From: Faucicola sp902506215
Lineage (GTDB): Bacteria; Pseudomonadota; Gammaproteobacteria; Pseudomonadales; Moraxellaceae
DNA: 64,000 nucleotides
Reading direction: 5' to 3'
Assembly: GCA_016888885.1 (NCBI GenBank)
Contig: CP069437.1
Coordinates: 1,054,001-1,118,000, forward strand
Shown here: piece by piece, positions 26,529 through 35,092 of the stretch
How the letters are laid out: each line of letters starts with the position of its first letter
Position numbering within the stretch: position 1 is the stretch's first letter
The notes under the pieces: generated by a model
Seen by the model: only the letters and a program-made list of their open reading frames with translations
The model's database searches: none
What the model was told of the DNA's origin: nothing
Program-made: the position numbers and the translations under genes

Positions 26529-26556
26529 ATAGATAACCGTCATGTTCGTTATCTAT
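26529..26556. promoter_or_regulatory. 9-bp perfect inverted repeat upstream of gltB
   Basis: ATAGATAAC (26529-26537) and GTTATCTAT (26548-26556) are exact reverse complements separated by 10 bp, so their centres are about two helical turns apart. The site is 89-116 nt upstream of the gltB start. A dimeric regulator site is a fair guess; the factor is unknown. Confidence 0.45.
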
Positions 26557-26581
26557 ATGTACCATAAGAAATAAAAATGTT

Positions 26582-26609
26582 ACCCTTCGTTATATTAACG
26601 AAAAAGGGT
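26582..26609 (-). terminator. Possible terminator after the SPOR gene
   Basis: A hairpin of TTCGTTA/TAACGAA with a 3-nt loop and outer ACCC/GGGT pairs is followed on the minus strand by AACATTTTTATTT. It could separate the aroKB-SPOR transcript from gltBD. Confidence 0.5.
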
Positions 26610-26662
26610 GAAAAAATCCACTGTTATTTGAATCCCAAAACTAACCAATTCGTCTAAAGTCA

Positions 26663-27646
26663 CTAGTTGGCTTGGGACTTCTGCTTGATTAACTCGCCCA
26701 TGCTATCCTTTGAGGCATCTTTGGATTTTGGCTTTTCTTCAGACGGCTTGCTGTGAGTTTGTTTGGGTTTGACGTCAGCATTATCGTTCTTGCTATTGAT
26801 AACTTTTGGTTCTGAACGGGTAACATTTGAGTCGTTACTGTTGCTTTCAGCAATCACTTTACCTTCTTGGATAGAAAGGGTCTCTTGCGGATTGGCTGAC
26901 TTTTCAATGCTAGTTTTTGGTGCTACGCGTTTTGGTTCTGCTGCTGTGGAAGTCGCAGCTTGTGGTTGCCGTTCAACTTTGGCTTTTGGCGCAGGCAATA
27001 ATTTTGGTGTGGAGGTTAGCTTGACTTCTCGCGCGGCTGTCTTACCGACATCACGAAGGGGCGGCGCGACTTCATACTCATCCATTTGTGGGGCATACAT
27101 TTTAAATTCTTCAGGAAATGCTTTGACCCCTTTTGGTAAATTAAAATTCACTACTTTAGCCGCGCCAACCGCTTCTTGTACTGAGCCAAATACGCCATAG
27201 GTGACCACAAAGCGTTTTTGGTTATGGGCATCGACGATACGAAAATAATTAAATTTATCACGATCGTCACGGCTATTTAGGTAATCGGTGACCACTTCGT
27301 GCTCCACCACGTTCATAACTTGAACTGTCCATTTGCCGTTATTGGCCTTGATAAAGCGACTGTCCTTGAATTCTTTGGGATAGTTGCGCATATCACGAAT
27401 CACTGCATCAAATTTGAGGGGTCTAACTTTGGTATTAAGCTCTTCAGGTGGTTTGACCAATAGTAGCGCGGTGGGATCTTGATTTAGATTAGCATTACTC
27501 GCCGCTTTCACCGCACTTTTGGCAGGCTTTACCGCAGAGGCAATCCACACCATGACCGTCAAGCCGCCTGCAATCGCCGCTAAAATCAGCCAAGTGGTCA
27601 CTTTAAATGCCCATGAACGATACAGCGTAGATAAAGAATGCACCAT
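26663..27646 (-). CDS. SPOR-domain membrane protein (DamX-like position)
   Basis: This 327-aa protein is anchored by one N-terminal membrane helix (about 15-38: VTTWLILAAIAGGLTVMVW). It has a SPOR-like fold (about 105-165: GKWTVQVMNVVEHE to RFVVTYGVFGSVQEAVGAA) and a long Lys/Pro/Ser-rich tail. Unusually, the repeat lies in the middle and the disordered part at the end. SPOR domains bind denuded glycan at the division septum. The location after aroB matches damX of enterobacteria, which supports a cell-division role; E. coli DamX has its SPOR domain at the C-terminus. Confidence 0.75.
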   Translation of the reverse strand: MVHSLSTLYRSWAFKVTTWLILAAIAGGLTVMVWIASAVKPAKSAVKAASNANLNQDPTALLLVKPPEELNTKVRPLKFDAVIRDMRNYPKEFKDSRFIKANNGKWTVQVMNVVEHEVVTDYLNSRDDRDKFNYFRIVDAHNQKRFVVTYGVFGSVQEAVGAAKVVNFNLPKGVKAFPEEFKMYAPQMDEYEVAPPLRDVGKTAAREVKLTSTPKLLPAPKAKVERQPQAATSTAAEPKRVAPKTSIEKSANPQETLSIQEGKVIAESNSNDSNVTRSEPKVINSKNDNADVKPKQTHSKPSEEKPKSKDASKDSMGELIKQKSQAN

Positions 27647-27715
27647 AAAACAACCTTCTGTCCGAGGTAAGATTAACGCCCGATATGACGCTTTAACCCA
27701 TCTATAAAATTTATA

Positions 27716-28813
27716 TCAATTAGCTTTATCAGTCAAAGCCAGCACGTCTGTCAGTAACGCTGGATCGTACGCTGAAGTCAATACCGCTTGTCCCAATTTT
27801 TCTAGTAATACTAGACGAATTTTGCCGGATTTGACTTTTTTATCATGCCCCATCAAATCCAGCGCTGTGTCCACCTCAATGACTGGCGGATGGGTGGGTA
27901 AATCAGCACGAGCGATTAAAGAACTGGCTCTGTCAACATCATCCGCGCTAAGCCAACCTTGTTTTTGTGACAACTGCATCGCTTGAATCATGCCTACCGC
28001 GACTGCTTCACCATGCAGCCAATTGCCATAACCTTCATGCGTTTCAATCACATGACCAAAGGTATGACCAAAATTAAGTAGCGCACGCTTATTGGCTTCA
28101 AACTCATCTTGCGCCACAATATCCGCTTTATGCTGGCAAGAAATCAGTACCGCTTGGGCTAACAAATTCAAATCGAGCGCGCGTAACGATGTCATATGGG
28201 TTTCAAGCCAAGCCAAAAACCCCACATCGCCGATTAACGCGTATTTAATCACTTCTGCTAACCCTGCTGATAGTTCACGCGGTGGCAAGGTTTTTAAGGT
28301 GCTCATATCTGCCAAAACAAGACGCGGCTGCCAAAACGCGCCAATCATATTTTTGCCCAAGCGATGATTGATGCCTGTCTTGCCGCCGACGCTGGAATCC
28401 ACTTGCGATAACAACGTTGTGGGAATTTGGATAAAATCCACACCGCGCATAAAACTTGCTGCTGCAAAACCCACCATATCACCAATGACACCACCACCAA
28501 GCGCTATCAGCGTACAGTCACGGTTAAAGTGATTTTCCATCAACTGATCATAAATACGGTCAATGCTTTGCTGGGTTTTATATTGCTCACCATCAGGTAA
28601 AATACAAGTCTTAATGAGTTTATCGACAGGCAGACGTGCAACGAGTTTATCAAGATATAAGGGTGCAACTGTCTCATTGGTGACAACCAATACTTGTTTG
28701 CCGCCAATATAGTCAGCAAAATCAAAGGTTTCGATGAGGTTTTCCCCAATAAAAATGGGATAGTCGTGTGAACGGGTATGGACAATTAACTCACGGCGCA
28801 TGGCAGTACTCAT
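27716..28813 (-). CDS. aroB: 3-Dehydroquinate synthase
   Basis: This second enzyme of the shikimate pathway is NAD- and metal-dependent; it converts DAHP to 3-dehydroquinate. Its 365 aa include the glycine-rich GGGVIGDMVGFAAASFMRG, TLLSQVDSSVGGKTGIN, and metal-binding residues in LAEVIKYALI and NFGHTFGHVIE. It follows aroK on the minus strand after 68 bp, the classical aroKB order. Confidence 0.97.
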   Translation of the reverse strand: MSTAMRRELIVHTRSHDYPIFIGENLIETFDFADYIGGKQVLVVTNETVAPLYLDKLVARLPVDKLIKTCILPDGEQYKTQQSIDRIYDQLMENHFNRDCTLIALGGGVIGDMVGFAAASFMRGVDFIQIPTTLLSQVDSSVGGKTGINHRLGKNMIGAFWQPRLVLADMSTLKTLPPRELSAGLAEVIKYALIGDVGFLAWLETHMTSLRALDLNLLAQAVLISCQHKADIVAQDEFEANKRALLNFGHTFGHVIETHEGYGNWLHGEAVAVGMIQAMQLSQKQGWLSADDVDRASSLIARADLPTHPPVIEVDTALDLMGHDKKVKSGKIRLVLLEKLGQAVLTSAYDPALLTDVLALTDKAN

Positions 28814-28881
28814 ATCAATGTTATCTTTTTGTCATCTAGCAGGTTGTCATCAATTAGCTTGTCATATCGAGAGTGCTACAT

Positions 28882-29418
28882 TTAGACGGTTATATTGGCG
28901 TCTTGCAATTGCAGCAAAATGTCATGCACCATTTTTTTTGGGGAACTGTGACCCGTAACAATGGTGATGTCGGCAAGCTGCTGATAAATTGGGTCACGTT
29001 TACAAAACAGTTCGGTTAGCTTTTGCTTAGGATTGTCTATTTGTAATAACGGACGGTTGCGGTCACGACAAGTGCGTTCATATTGAATGTCAACTTCTGC
29101 CCGCAGATAGATGATTATACCACGTTTTAAAAAATGGTGATTTTCAGCGATAGTTACTGCCCCGCCGCCTGTAGCTAGTACGACATGATCGAGCTGGGTT
29201 AGTTTATCAAGCACACGTGTTTCGCGTTGACGAAACCCTACTTCACCCTCTTTTTCAAAAATCCAGCTAATACTTGCGCCCGAGACGCGTTCTATTTCCT
29301 GATCACTGTCATAAAACGTAAACCCAAGTTGCTGCGCCAACAGTTTACCAATTGTGGTCTTACCCGCACCCATCGGGCCAATCAAAATAATTAACGGCTT
29401 AGGTTGATTACACTCCAT
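28882..29418 (-). CDS. aroK: Shikimate kinase
   Basis: This enzyme phosphorylates shikimate with ATP. With the ATG at 29416-29418 it has 178 aa; a GTG at 29434-29436 would add six residues. Walker A is GPMGAGKTTIGK, the substrate-binding segment is YDSDQEIE, and GGGAVTI and RDRNRPLLQ are family motifs. No clear Shine-Dalgarno precedes the ATG; instead a run of seven T directly abuts it, the tail of a hairpin-forming inverted repeat. This start arrangement is unusual. Confidence 0.95.
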   Translation of the reverse strand: MECNQPKPLIILIGPMGAGKTTIGKLLAQQLGFTFYDSDQEIERVSGASISWIFEKEGEVGFRQRETRVLDKLTQLDHVVLATGGGAVTIAENHHFLKRGIIIYLRAEVDIQYERTCRDRNRPLLQIDNPKQKLTELFCKRDPIYQQLADITIVTGHSSPKKMVHDILLQLQDANITV

Positions 29419-29475
29419 AAAAAAACCACAAATCACTCTATAATATATTGAAAAACATTATACTGTGATTTGTGG
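29419..29475 (-). promoter_or_regulatory. Terminator- or attenuator-like inverted repeat with T-run touching the aroK start
   Basis: On the minus strand CCACAAATCAC (29465-29475) and GTGATTTGTGG (29426-29436) are perfect 11-bp complements with a 28-nt loop. They are followed by exactly seven T (29419-29425) and then the aroK ATG. The loop holds TATAAT and TATTAT, possible -10 elements. It may end pilQ transcription while starting aroK transcription, or act as an attenuator. Confidence 0.5.
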
Positions 29476-29526
29476 CAATGCGCTATAACACTATTTTGTT
29501 ATGCAAAACGTCTGTTGGGTGGTCAA

Positions 29527-31866
29527 TTAATTGATACGACCTGTGTCATTCACCAATTTTGGGGTCACAAAAATCAATAATTCTTGCTTGTTATTGGTTT
29601 TTGAGGTGCGCTTAAAGAAGCGATCAACATAAGGTAAATCCCCTAAGAAAGGCACTTTTGTAACATTATTTCCTAAAATATTTTTAAATATTCCACCCAA
29701 AACTACAGTCTGACCATCATCAACAACTACACTCGTATTAATCGAATCCTTATCTATAGAAACTGGATTAGTAGAATAATTAGGTGTACCATTCTCAATT
29801 AATAGCTCTAATCCTATCTTTCCTTCAGGTGTTATATTTGGAGTAACTTCTAAGCTAAGTGCGGCATCTTTAAAGGATGTAGATGTCGCGCCACTGGCAG
29901 AGGCTTCTTGATAAGGGATTTGTGTGCCTGACATGATTTTGGCGGTTTGCTTATCAGAAGTTAGCACTTTTGGACTGGAGATGACTTCGCCTTTGTTATC
30001 CGCTTGCATGGCTGACAATTCTAAATCTAATAGTAAATCTGAAATGCTCAACAAGCCAAAGGCAATTTGTCCTGCAGGGTTAGCTGCACCTAGATTGACG
30101 CTAAGGTTATTAGCCGCAGTGAGACCTCTATAGACTGGATAGGTAGTACCATCGGCATTTGTAGCCGTGGTATAAGTCTTAAGTTTATCAATGGTACTTA
30201 AATTACCGCCCACCAGCAGGTTACGATTACTTGCCGCGCCTTGCGATAAAATACCCCATTTAACTCCAAGCTCCTTGGTGAAAGCATCACTAGCACTCAC
30301 AATACGAGCTTCAATCATCACTTGTTTGACAGCGATATCGATTTTACTAATCAAATCACGGATGTTGCTGATGGTTTCAGCGGTGTCTTTAACAATCAAA
30401 GTATTGGTTCGGGTATCGATTGTGACTGTACCTCTGTCTGTTAACAGTGAGGTATTGCCGCTCGAACGATCGGATGTTGCTCTGCCTGCTTCAATGAGTG
30501 TTCGTACATTTTCTGCTTTGGCATAGTTGAGTCGAATATATTCGGTACGCAGTGGGTCTAATACTTTTTTCTCTTGTTGCGCTTTTAACTCATCGGCTTC
30601 TTGTTTGGCAAGTTCTGCCGCGGGTGCCACCCAAATTACATTACCATTAACCCGTTTATCCAAATTTTTACTTTTTAGGATAATATCTAACGCTTGATCC
30701 CAAGGCACGTTAATCAGACGCAAGGTAATATTACCACTGACGCTGTCACTGGCAACGATATTGGTATTGGTATGTTGTGCCAACACTTCTAAAATCGTCC
30801 GCACGCTGACATCTTGAAACTCTAGTGATAAAGGCGCCCCGCTGTAGGTACGTTCTTCAATGGTCGGCTCGCGCAGACGTTTGGGGGGATCGATATTGAT
30901 ATTTAGCTGATTACCTGTTTGAAAGGCTTTATAGTCATAATCGCCTGTCATGGTAATACGAATCACGCCATTGCGTCCTTGGTTGGTTGCGATAATATCA
31001 CGCACCAAGCCATTACCTACGGTCATTTGTTTTTGCAGGCGACTTGGAATGGTAGCGCCTGTCAGACGAATGACTAACTCGTCACCCATGCGCTGCACAT
31101 CCACAGGGATGCTGTCATTTACCAAATTAATGCTAATATTACCGCCGCCGTTCGAGGTACCATTAAAATTAATTGCCGCTAGACCATCATAGTTATATTG
31201 TTGAACAACCGCGGCAGCAGGATTTAATAAAGGATTGACTTTGACTACCATGGTATTGGTGGGTGGGGCGACTTTTGGTGTTTGGGTCACGACGGCAACA
31301 GGTGGCGGCGTTTGCACGACCACAGGCGGCGGCGTGACAATCACAGGGGCAGGCACAGGTTCAGTCACGACGACAGCAGGCTGATTCTCAACCACAGGGC
31401 TAGTCACCACAGGTGTAACGATTGCTGGATTGGTAGCTACGGTGGTTATTGCAGCGGTGCTTCCCTTCGGCTGCATGGAGACCACGAGGCGATTATTGAC
31501 CACACGCGTACTATAGGTCGCTTGATTTGACAACTCAATAATCATACGTGTCATACTGTCATTGGTCAGCGTGGTGACATTGTTGACATAGCCTTGGTTA
31601 TAAGTTTGCATCCGTGATGCAATTTGATTATTTACATTGGGGAAATCCAACACCAGTCGTGTGGGTGAAGTAAGTTCATAAGCCGTCGGGGTCACAGCAC
31701 TATTAGCAAAGTCGATATTGAGCTCTGTTAACATAGCGCTCGGCGTGGTAACCGAGATATTTCTAATGGTATTAGCTGCAAACACGCTGCTAGATACTAA
31801 CATCGCACTCATCGCTACCGCTAGCTTAGACGTTGAAGTTCGAAATGGATAGGCATTAAAATTCAT
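29527..31866 (-). CDS. pilQ: Type IV pilus secretin PilQ
   Basis: This outer-membrane secretin ring lets the type IV pilus out, which supports twitching and DNA uptake. The 779-aa protein has a signal peptide (cut near VFAANTIRN), peptidoglycan-binding AMIN domains (about 35-130 and 225-330), and a Pro/Val-rich linker between them. An STN/short N domain (LEFQDVSVRTILEVLAQHTN) and an N1 domain follow. The C-terminal secretin domain includes VPFLGDLPYVDRFFKR and ends LLIFVTPKLVNDTGRIN. It is the last gene of pilMNOPQ. Confidence 0.96.
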   Translation of the reverse strand: MNFNAYPFRTSTSKLAVAMSAMLVSSSVFAANTIRNISVTTPSAMLTELNIDFANSAVTPTAYELTSPTRLVLDFPNVNNQIASRMQTYNQGYVNNVTTLTNDSMTRMIIELSNQATYSTRVVNNRLVVSMQPKGSTAAITTVATNPAIVTPVVTSPVVENQPAVVVTEPVPAPVIVTPPPVVVQTPPPVAVVTQTPKVAPPTNTMVVKVNPLLNPAAAVVQQYNYDGLAAINFNGTSNGGGNISINLVNDSIPVDVQRMGDELVIRLTGATIPSRLQKQMTVGNGLVRDIIATNQGRNGVIRITMTGDYDYKAFQTGNQLNINIDPPKRLREPTIEERTYSGAPLSLEFQDVSVRTILEVLAQHTNTNIVASDSVSGNITLRLINVPWDQALDIILKSKNLDKRVNGNVIWVAPAAELAKQEADELKAQQEKKVLDPLRTEYIRLNYAKAENVRTLIEAGRATSDRSSGNTSLLTDRGTVTIDTRTNTLIVKDTAETISNIRDLISKIDIAVKQVMIEARIVSASDAFTKELGVKWGILSQGAASNRNLLVGGNLSTIDKLKTYTTATNADGTTYPVYRGLTAANNLSVNLGAANPAGQIAFGLLSISDLLLDLELSAMQADNKGEVISSPKVLTSDKQTAKIMSGTQIPYQEASASGATSTSFKDAALSLEVTPNITPEGKIGLELLIENGTPNYSTNPVSIDKDSINTSVVVDDGQTVVLGGIFKNILGNNVTKVPFLGDLPYVDRFFKRTSKTNNKQELLIFVTPKLVNDTGRIN

Positions 31867-31883
31867 TGAGTTATCCCTTTGTT

Positions 31884-32417
31884 TTATTGACTAACTGCGG
31901 CAACAATTGAGTTTGGTTTTTCGACATAACCGACACGACTGTCTGGTATGATTTCAATTAAGTTAATTTGGGTTGGCGTAATCTCTACAATACGCCCATC
32001 ATTTTTACCCATATAATTACCCACTTTGACACTGGCAATCCCCCCATCTGGGCGTTGAACAAGACCATATACCTCGCCAGATGATGACACCATCGTACCT
32101 TTATAGGTAAGCTCATTCAACTCAAATTGTTCAAGCGGTTCTTTGAGTCGGGTCACATCGGGTCTGACCCCTTGCATTTGCTGTATTTGATTGGCTTGCA
32201 GCATTAAACTTGGCGGCATAAATGGACTACGCAGCTGTGAAGCGCTGTAATTAAACTCTTGTACCACTTCAGGTGTCGGTGGTGGCTTTACCGGTTGCGC
32301 CGGCTGTTGACGGATGTCCTGCATTTGTTGCTCTGCCAAACCGACACGGTCGGTACAGCCAGATAAGAGGGCTAATAGCGCTAAGCAAATAGTGAGCTGT
32401 TTTTTATTTATCGCCAT
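31884..32417 (-). CDS. pilP: Type IV pilus assembly lipoprotein PilP
   Basis: This 177-aa inner-membrane lipoprotein links the PilMNO platform to PilQ. A lipoprotein signal, LLALLSGC, ends at about residue 21. A Pro-rich flexible segment and a C-terminal beta domain (about 90-165) with LNELTYKGTMVSSSGEVYGL follow. The gene starts 14 bp inside the end of pilO, indicating translational coupling, and pilQ begins 17 bp after it. Confidence 0.94.
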   Translation of the reverse strand: MAINKKQLTICLALLALLSGCTDRVGLAEQQMQDIRQQPAQPVKPPPTPEVVQEFNYSASQLRSPFMPPSLMLQANQIQQMQGVRPDVTRLKEPLEQFELNELTYKGTMVSSSGEVYGLVQRPDGGIASVKVGNYMGKNDGRIVEITPTQINLIEIIPDSRVGYVEKPNSIVAAVSQ

Positions 32418-33165
32418 TATTTGCTTCCTTATTGTCAGACCCAGCTGGATTTTTTTGATTATCTTTTTGTGCCTTTTTCAATTCTTCTTCAGTTAACTCT
32501 TTTGAACGATAAGTTTTAACGTTCAAAACAAGATTGGTTTCTGGTAGCTTGTCTAGGCTAGGACTAGGGTTGGTGACTTCAAAGTCATGTAAGGTAATAA
32601 TGCGAGGTAGTTTAGCAAGCCCACTAATGAATGACCCAAATTGGTGATAATCTCCTAAAGCGGCAATACGAATTGGCTGCTCAATAAAGAACTCTTGGGA
32701 CACTTCTGGCTCAACTTTGATATCCTGAAATTTGACATTACTGCCCACACCAACCATATTAATCCCATCCACTAGGTCAGAAATACGGGTGTCTTTGGGT
32801 AATTGATTGAGCAGTTCTTTAAAATCAGACTGCATTTTTGATACTTGCGCTTGATATTCTTTTAGATGACGTGCTTTGGATTCTTTTTGGCGATATTGTT
32901 CAAGCAAGGTTTGCTGCTCGGCTTCGGCAGCGGCAATCTCCTCACGTTTGCTACTAATCGGTAAAAACCAAGTTAAAAAGGCGATAACAGCGACCATAAA
33001 TAGCAAGACGGTCACCTTAACAGGCACAGGCCAGCTACCATAATTGTTTTGGTCTAGTGATTTAAAGCTTTCGGTAAAGGCTTTAACATCAAACGATTTT
33101 TTTGCGGTAATTTGAACGGTTTTTTTGACAAGTCTTGGTCTTTTTAGCGGATTGGTTAATTTCAC
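32404..33165 (-). CDS. pilO: Type IV pilus assembly protein PilO
   Basis: This is a 253-aa bitopic inner-membrane protein. A cytoplasmic basic N-terminus (about 1-45) precedes one membrane helix (about 48-68: VTVLLFMVAVIAFLTWFLP), a coiled coil (about 70-120) and a ferredoxin-like periplasmic domain. A Lys/Asn-rich tail ends the protein. It forms heterodimers with PilN. pilN ends two bases before it. Confidence 0.94.
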   Translation of the reverse strand: MKLTNPLKRPRLVKKTVQITAKKSFDVKAFTESFKSLDQNNYGSWPVPVKVTVLLFMVAVIAFLTWFLPISSKREEIAAAEAEQQTLLEQYRQKESKARHLKEYQAQVSKMQSDFKELLNQLPKDTRISDLVDGINMVGVGSNVKFQDIKVEPEVSQEFFIEQPIRIAALGDYHQFGSFISGLAKLPRIITLHDFEVTNPSPSLDKLPETNLVLNVKTYRSKELTEEELKKAQKDNQKNPAGSDNKEANNGDK

Positions 33166-33167
33166 CG

Positions 33168-33839
33168 TTATTTCTCCTTACTCGCACTTGCCGCAACGCC
33201 GCTCGCAGCGGTGGCACTGGCAACGTCGGTTTGCTTAACCATGGTTGTTACCACAAAAGTCACGTAATTGGCTTCTGGTAAGGTTGCGCTGGTACTGCTA
33301 GCGCTGATGTTACCGGCAGCAGGTGCGGGTGTGGCGGCTTGATAAGCCACTGCATTGGGCTGCTGTATACTGACCACAGCCGATTTTTCTAACCACTGTG
33401 TCCCATCAAGACTGCGCATAAATGTTGAAATCACATTTGGATTGTCGGCTTGACCGGTAAAGGTGATGGTATCAGCTTCTCGCTTCATACTGGTCAAATA
33501 CATTTGTGCGGGGATAATTCTGGCAATATCGTCCCAAATACGAACAGGGACAGGGCGACGACCTTGCAAGTCTTGAATCACTTTCATACGCGCAATGATA
33601 TCATCACGCTGCTGCTCAAGGGTTTCGATTTCTTTTAATGCCTTGTCTAAATTAGCGTTTTCTTGTTTGATGCGTTCATTAGCAAGCTGCTGGTTTTCTA
33701 GGGTATTTTTATAGTAACTCCATGCTGCAAAGGCACCGAGTAGCGATAAAAACAATACTGCAACCACTAAAGTCATAAACTCACGGTTTCTACGTTCACG
33801 AAGTTCTTGACGCCAAGGAAGTAAATTAATCTTTGCCAT
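33168..33839 (-). CDS. pilN: Type IV pilus assembly protein PilN
   Basis: This 223-aa PilO partner starts with the PilM-binding peptide INLLPWRQELRERRNREF (residues 4-21). A membrane helix (about 23-43), a coiled coil and a periplasmic fold with ITFTGQADNPNVISTFMRSL follow. The C-terminus is Ala/Ser-rich. Its ATG overlaps the pilM stop by one base, a sign of tight coupling. Confidence 0.95.
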   Translation of the reverse strand: MAKINLLPWRQELRERRNREFMTLVVAVLFLSLLGAFAAWSYYKNTLENQQLANERIKQENANLDKALKEIETLEQQRDDIIARMKVIQDLQGRRPVPVRIWDDIARIIPAQMYLTSMKREADTITFTGQADNPNVISTFMRSLDGTQWLEKSAVVSIQQPNAVAYQAATPAPAAGNISASSTSATLPEANYVTFVVTTMVKQTDVASATAASGVAASASKEK

Positions 33840-34891
33840 TAATCAAAACTCCGTAACGCCAAGCCACAAGCTGCTATTAAGCTTGGCGCGTCCATAATCA
33901 GTAATTCAGTGTTGATATGGTTATTAATCGTCATATTTGAAAATGCATTGGCAATACCTGTGCGGGTACCAAGTTTTTGTTCAACCATGCTTGCTAGACC
34001 CGCAATGCTGGCACTGCCCCCACCCAACAAAATATAGTCTACTTGGCTATTTTGGCTTGATGAAAAATAAAACTGCAGCGAGCGGGTGATTTGCTGCACA
34101 ATGGCATCTAAAAATGGCATTAATACATCCGTATAGTAATCATCTGGCAATGACAAGGTGCGCTTATTAATCATCGCCTCCTCGAACGTCAAACCATAAC
34201 GGCTTTGAATACTTTCAGTTAACTGGGCGCCACCAAAAAGCTGTTCCCGGCTGTATACAAACTCCCCGTCTTTTGCAATATAAAGCGTGGTTTGGCTATG
34301 CCCGATATCAATGAGTGCTACATGCTGAGGTTGACCTGGCAAGCTATCGACCATCAATTGAAAAGCGCGTTCAACTGCGTAAGCCTCTACATCCACAATT
34401 TTAGTATCCAGTCCCGCTAAAGCGCCCGCATCGACACGCTGGTCGACGTTTTCAGTGCGAGAGGCAACCAACAATACCTTACACATATCAGGCGTGGCTG
34501 AAGGACCTATCACTTCAAAATCTAAATTCACTTCTGATAAAGGATAGGGAATATATTGGTCAGCATCCAGACGGATACGAGATTCTCTTTCAAGCTCTGT
34601 GAGATCCGCTTCCATTTCGATAACTTTACTGATAACCGAAGACCCAGATACGGCTGTCGCAATATGTTTACTAGAAAAACCGCTACCACGGGATAATCTT
34701 GCGAGGGCGTCACTGACCGCGTCAATATCTACAATATTTTTATCCACAACTGCACCGCGGGGTAACGGTTCAATGCCATAATTTCTTAAATGAAATAGAC
34801 CTTGCTGCCGTGTTATTTCAACCATTTTTATCGCAGTGGTGGTGATATCTACCCCAACGACTTGCTTGTTGTTTTTTGTAAATAACCTCAC
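33839..34891 (-). CDS. pilM: Type IV pilus assembly ATPase-like protein PilM
   Basis: This cytoplasmic actin-like (FtsA-like) protein binds the PilN N-terminus. Its 350 aa include phosphate-loop segments VGVDITTTAIKMVEI and ALIDIGHSQTTLYI and the adenosine-site ILLGGGSASIAGLA. The start appears to be GTG at 34889-34891 with AAGGA 9 nt upstream. It opens the pilMNOPQ operon and is divergent from the PBP1A gene across a 201-bp regulatory gap. Confidence 0.95.
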   Translation of the reverse strand: MRLFTKNNKQVVGVDITTTAIKMVEITRQQGLFHLRNYGIEPLPRGAVVDKNIVDIDAVSDALARLSRGSGFSSKHIATAVSGSSVISKVIEMEADLTELERESRIRLDADQYIPYPLSEVNLDFEVIGPSATPDMCKVLLVASRTENVDQRVDAGALAGLDTKIVDVEAYAVERAFQLMVDSLPGQPQHVALIDIGHSQTTLYIAKDGEFVYSREQLFGGAQLTESIQSRYGLTFEEAMINKRTLSLPDDYYTDVLMPFLDAIVQQITRSLQFYFSSSQNSQVDYILLGGGSASIAGLASMVEQKLGTRTGIANAFSNMTINNHINTELLIMDAPSLIAACGLALRSFD

Positions 34892-35054
34892 AAGTTTGTT
34901 CCTTGTATACTAAGTTCGGTAACGTGATTTTTACTACGCTACAATACTTTAGAAACTTTAGAGATTCAACCTTTAGTTAGGACTAATTTATTAGCTGGTT
35001 TAAAAACAATATAAAAGCAAAATAGATTTTTCACAGAACTCAAATTTTTTTAGG

Positions 35055-35060
35055 TATAAT
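35055..35060 (+). promoter_or_regulatory. Candidate -10 box of the PBP1A gene
   Basis: TATAAT lies 33 nt before the ATG and is preceded by AGG. The best -35 (TTCACA) is 19 bp upstream, a longer than ideal spacing. Confidence 0.5.
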
Positions 35061-35092
35061 GGGGCTTTATTTTGCTTTGAGCTAATGACTTT

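Noticed and set aside
30191..31192. Plus-strand frames antisense to pilQ
   Set aside because: pilQ is intact and conserved across the whole stretch; these frames arise from its codon bias.
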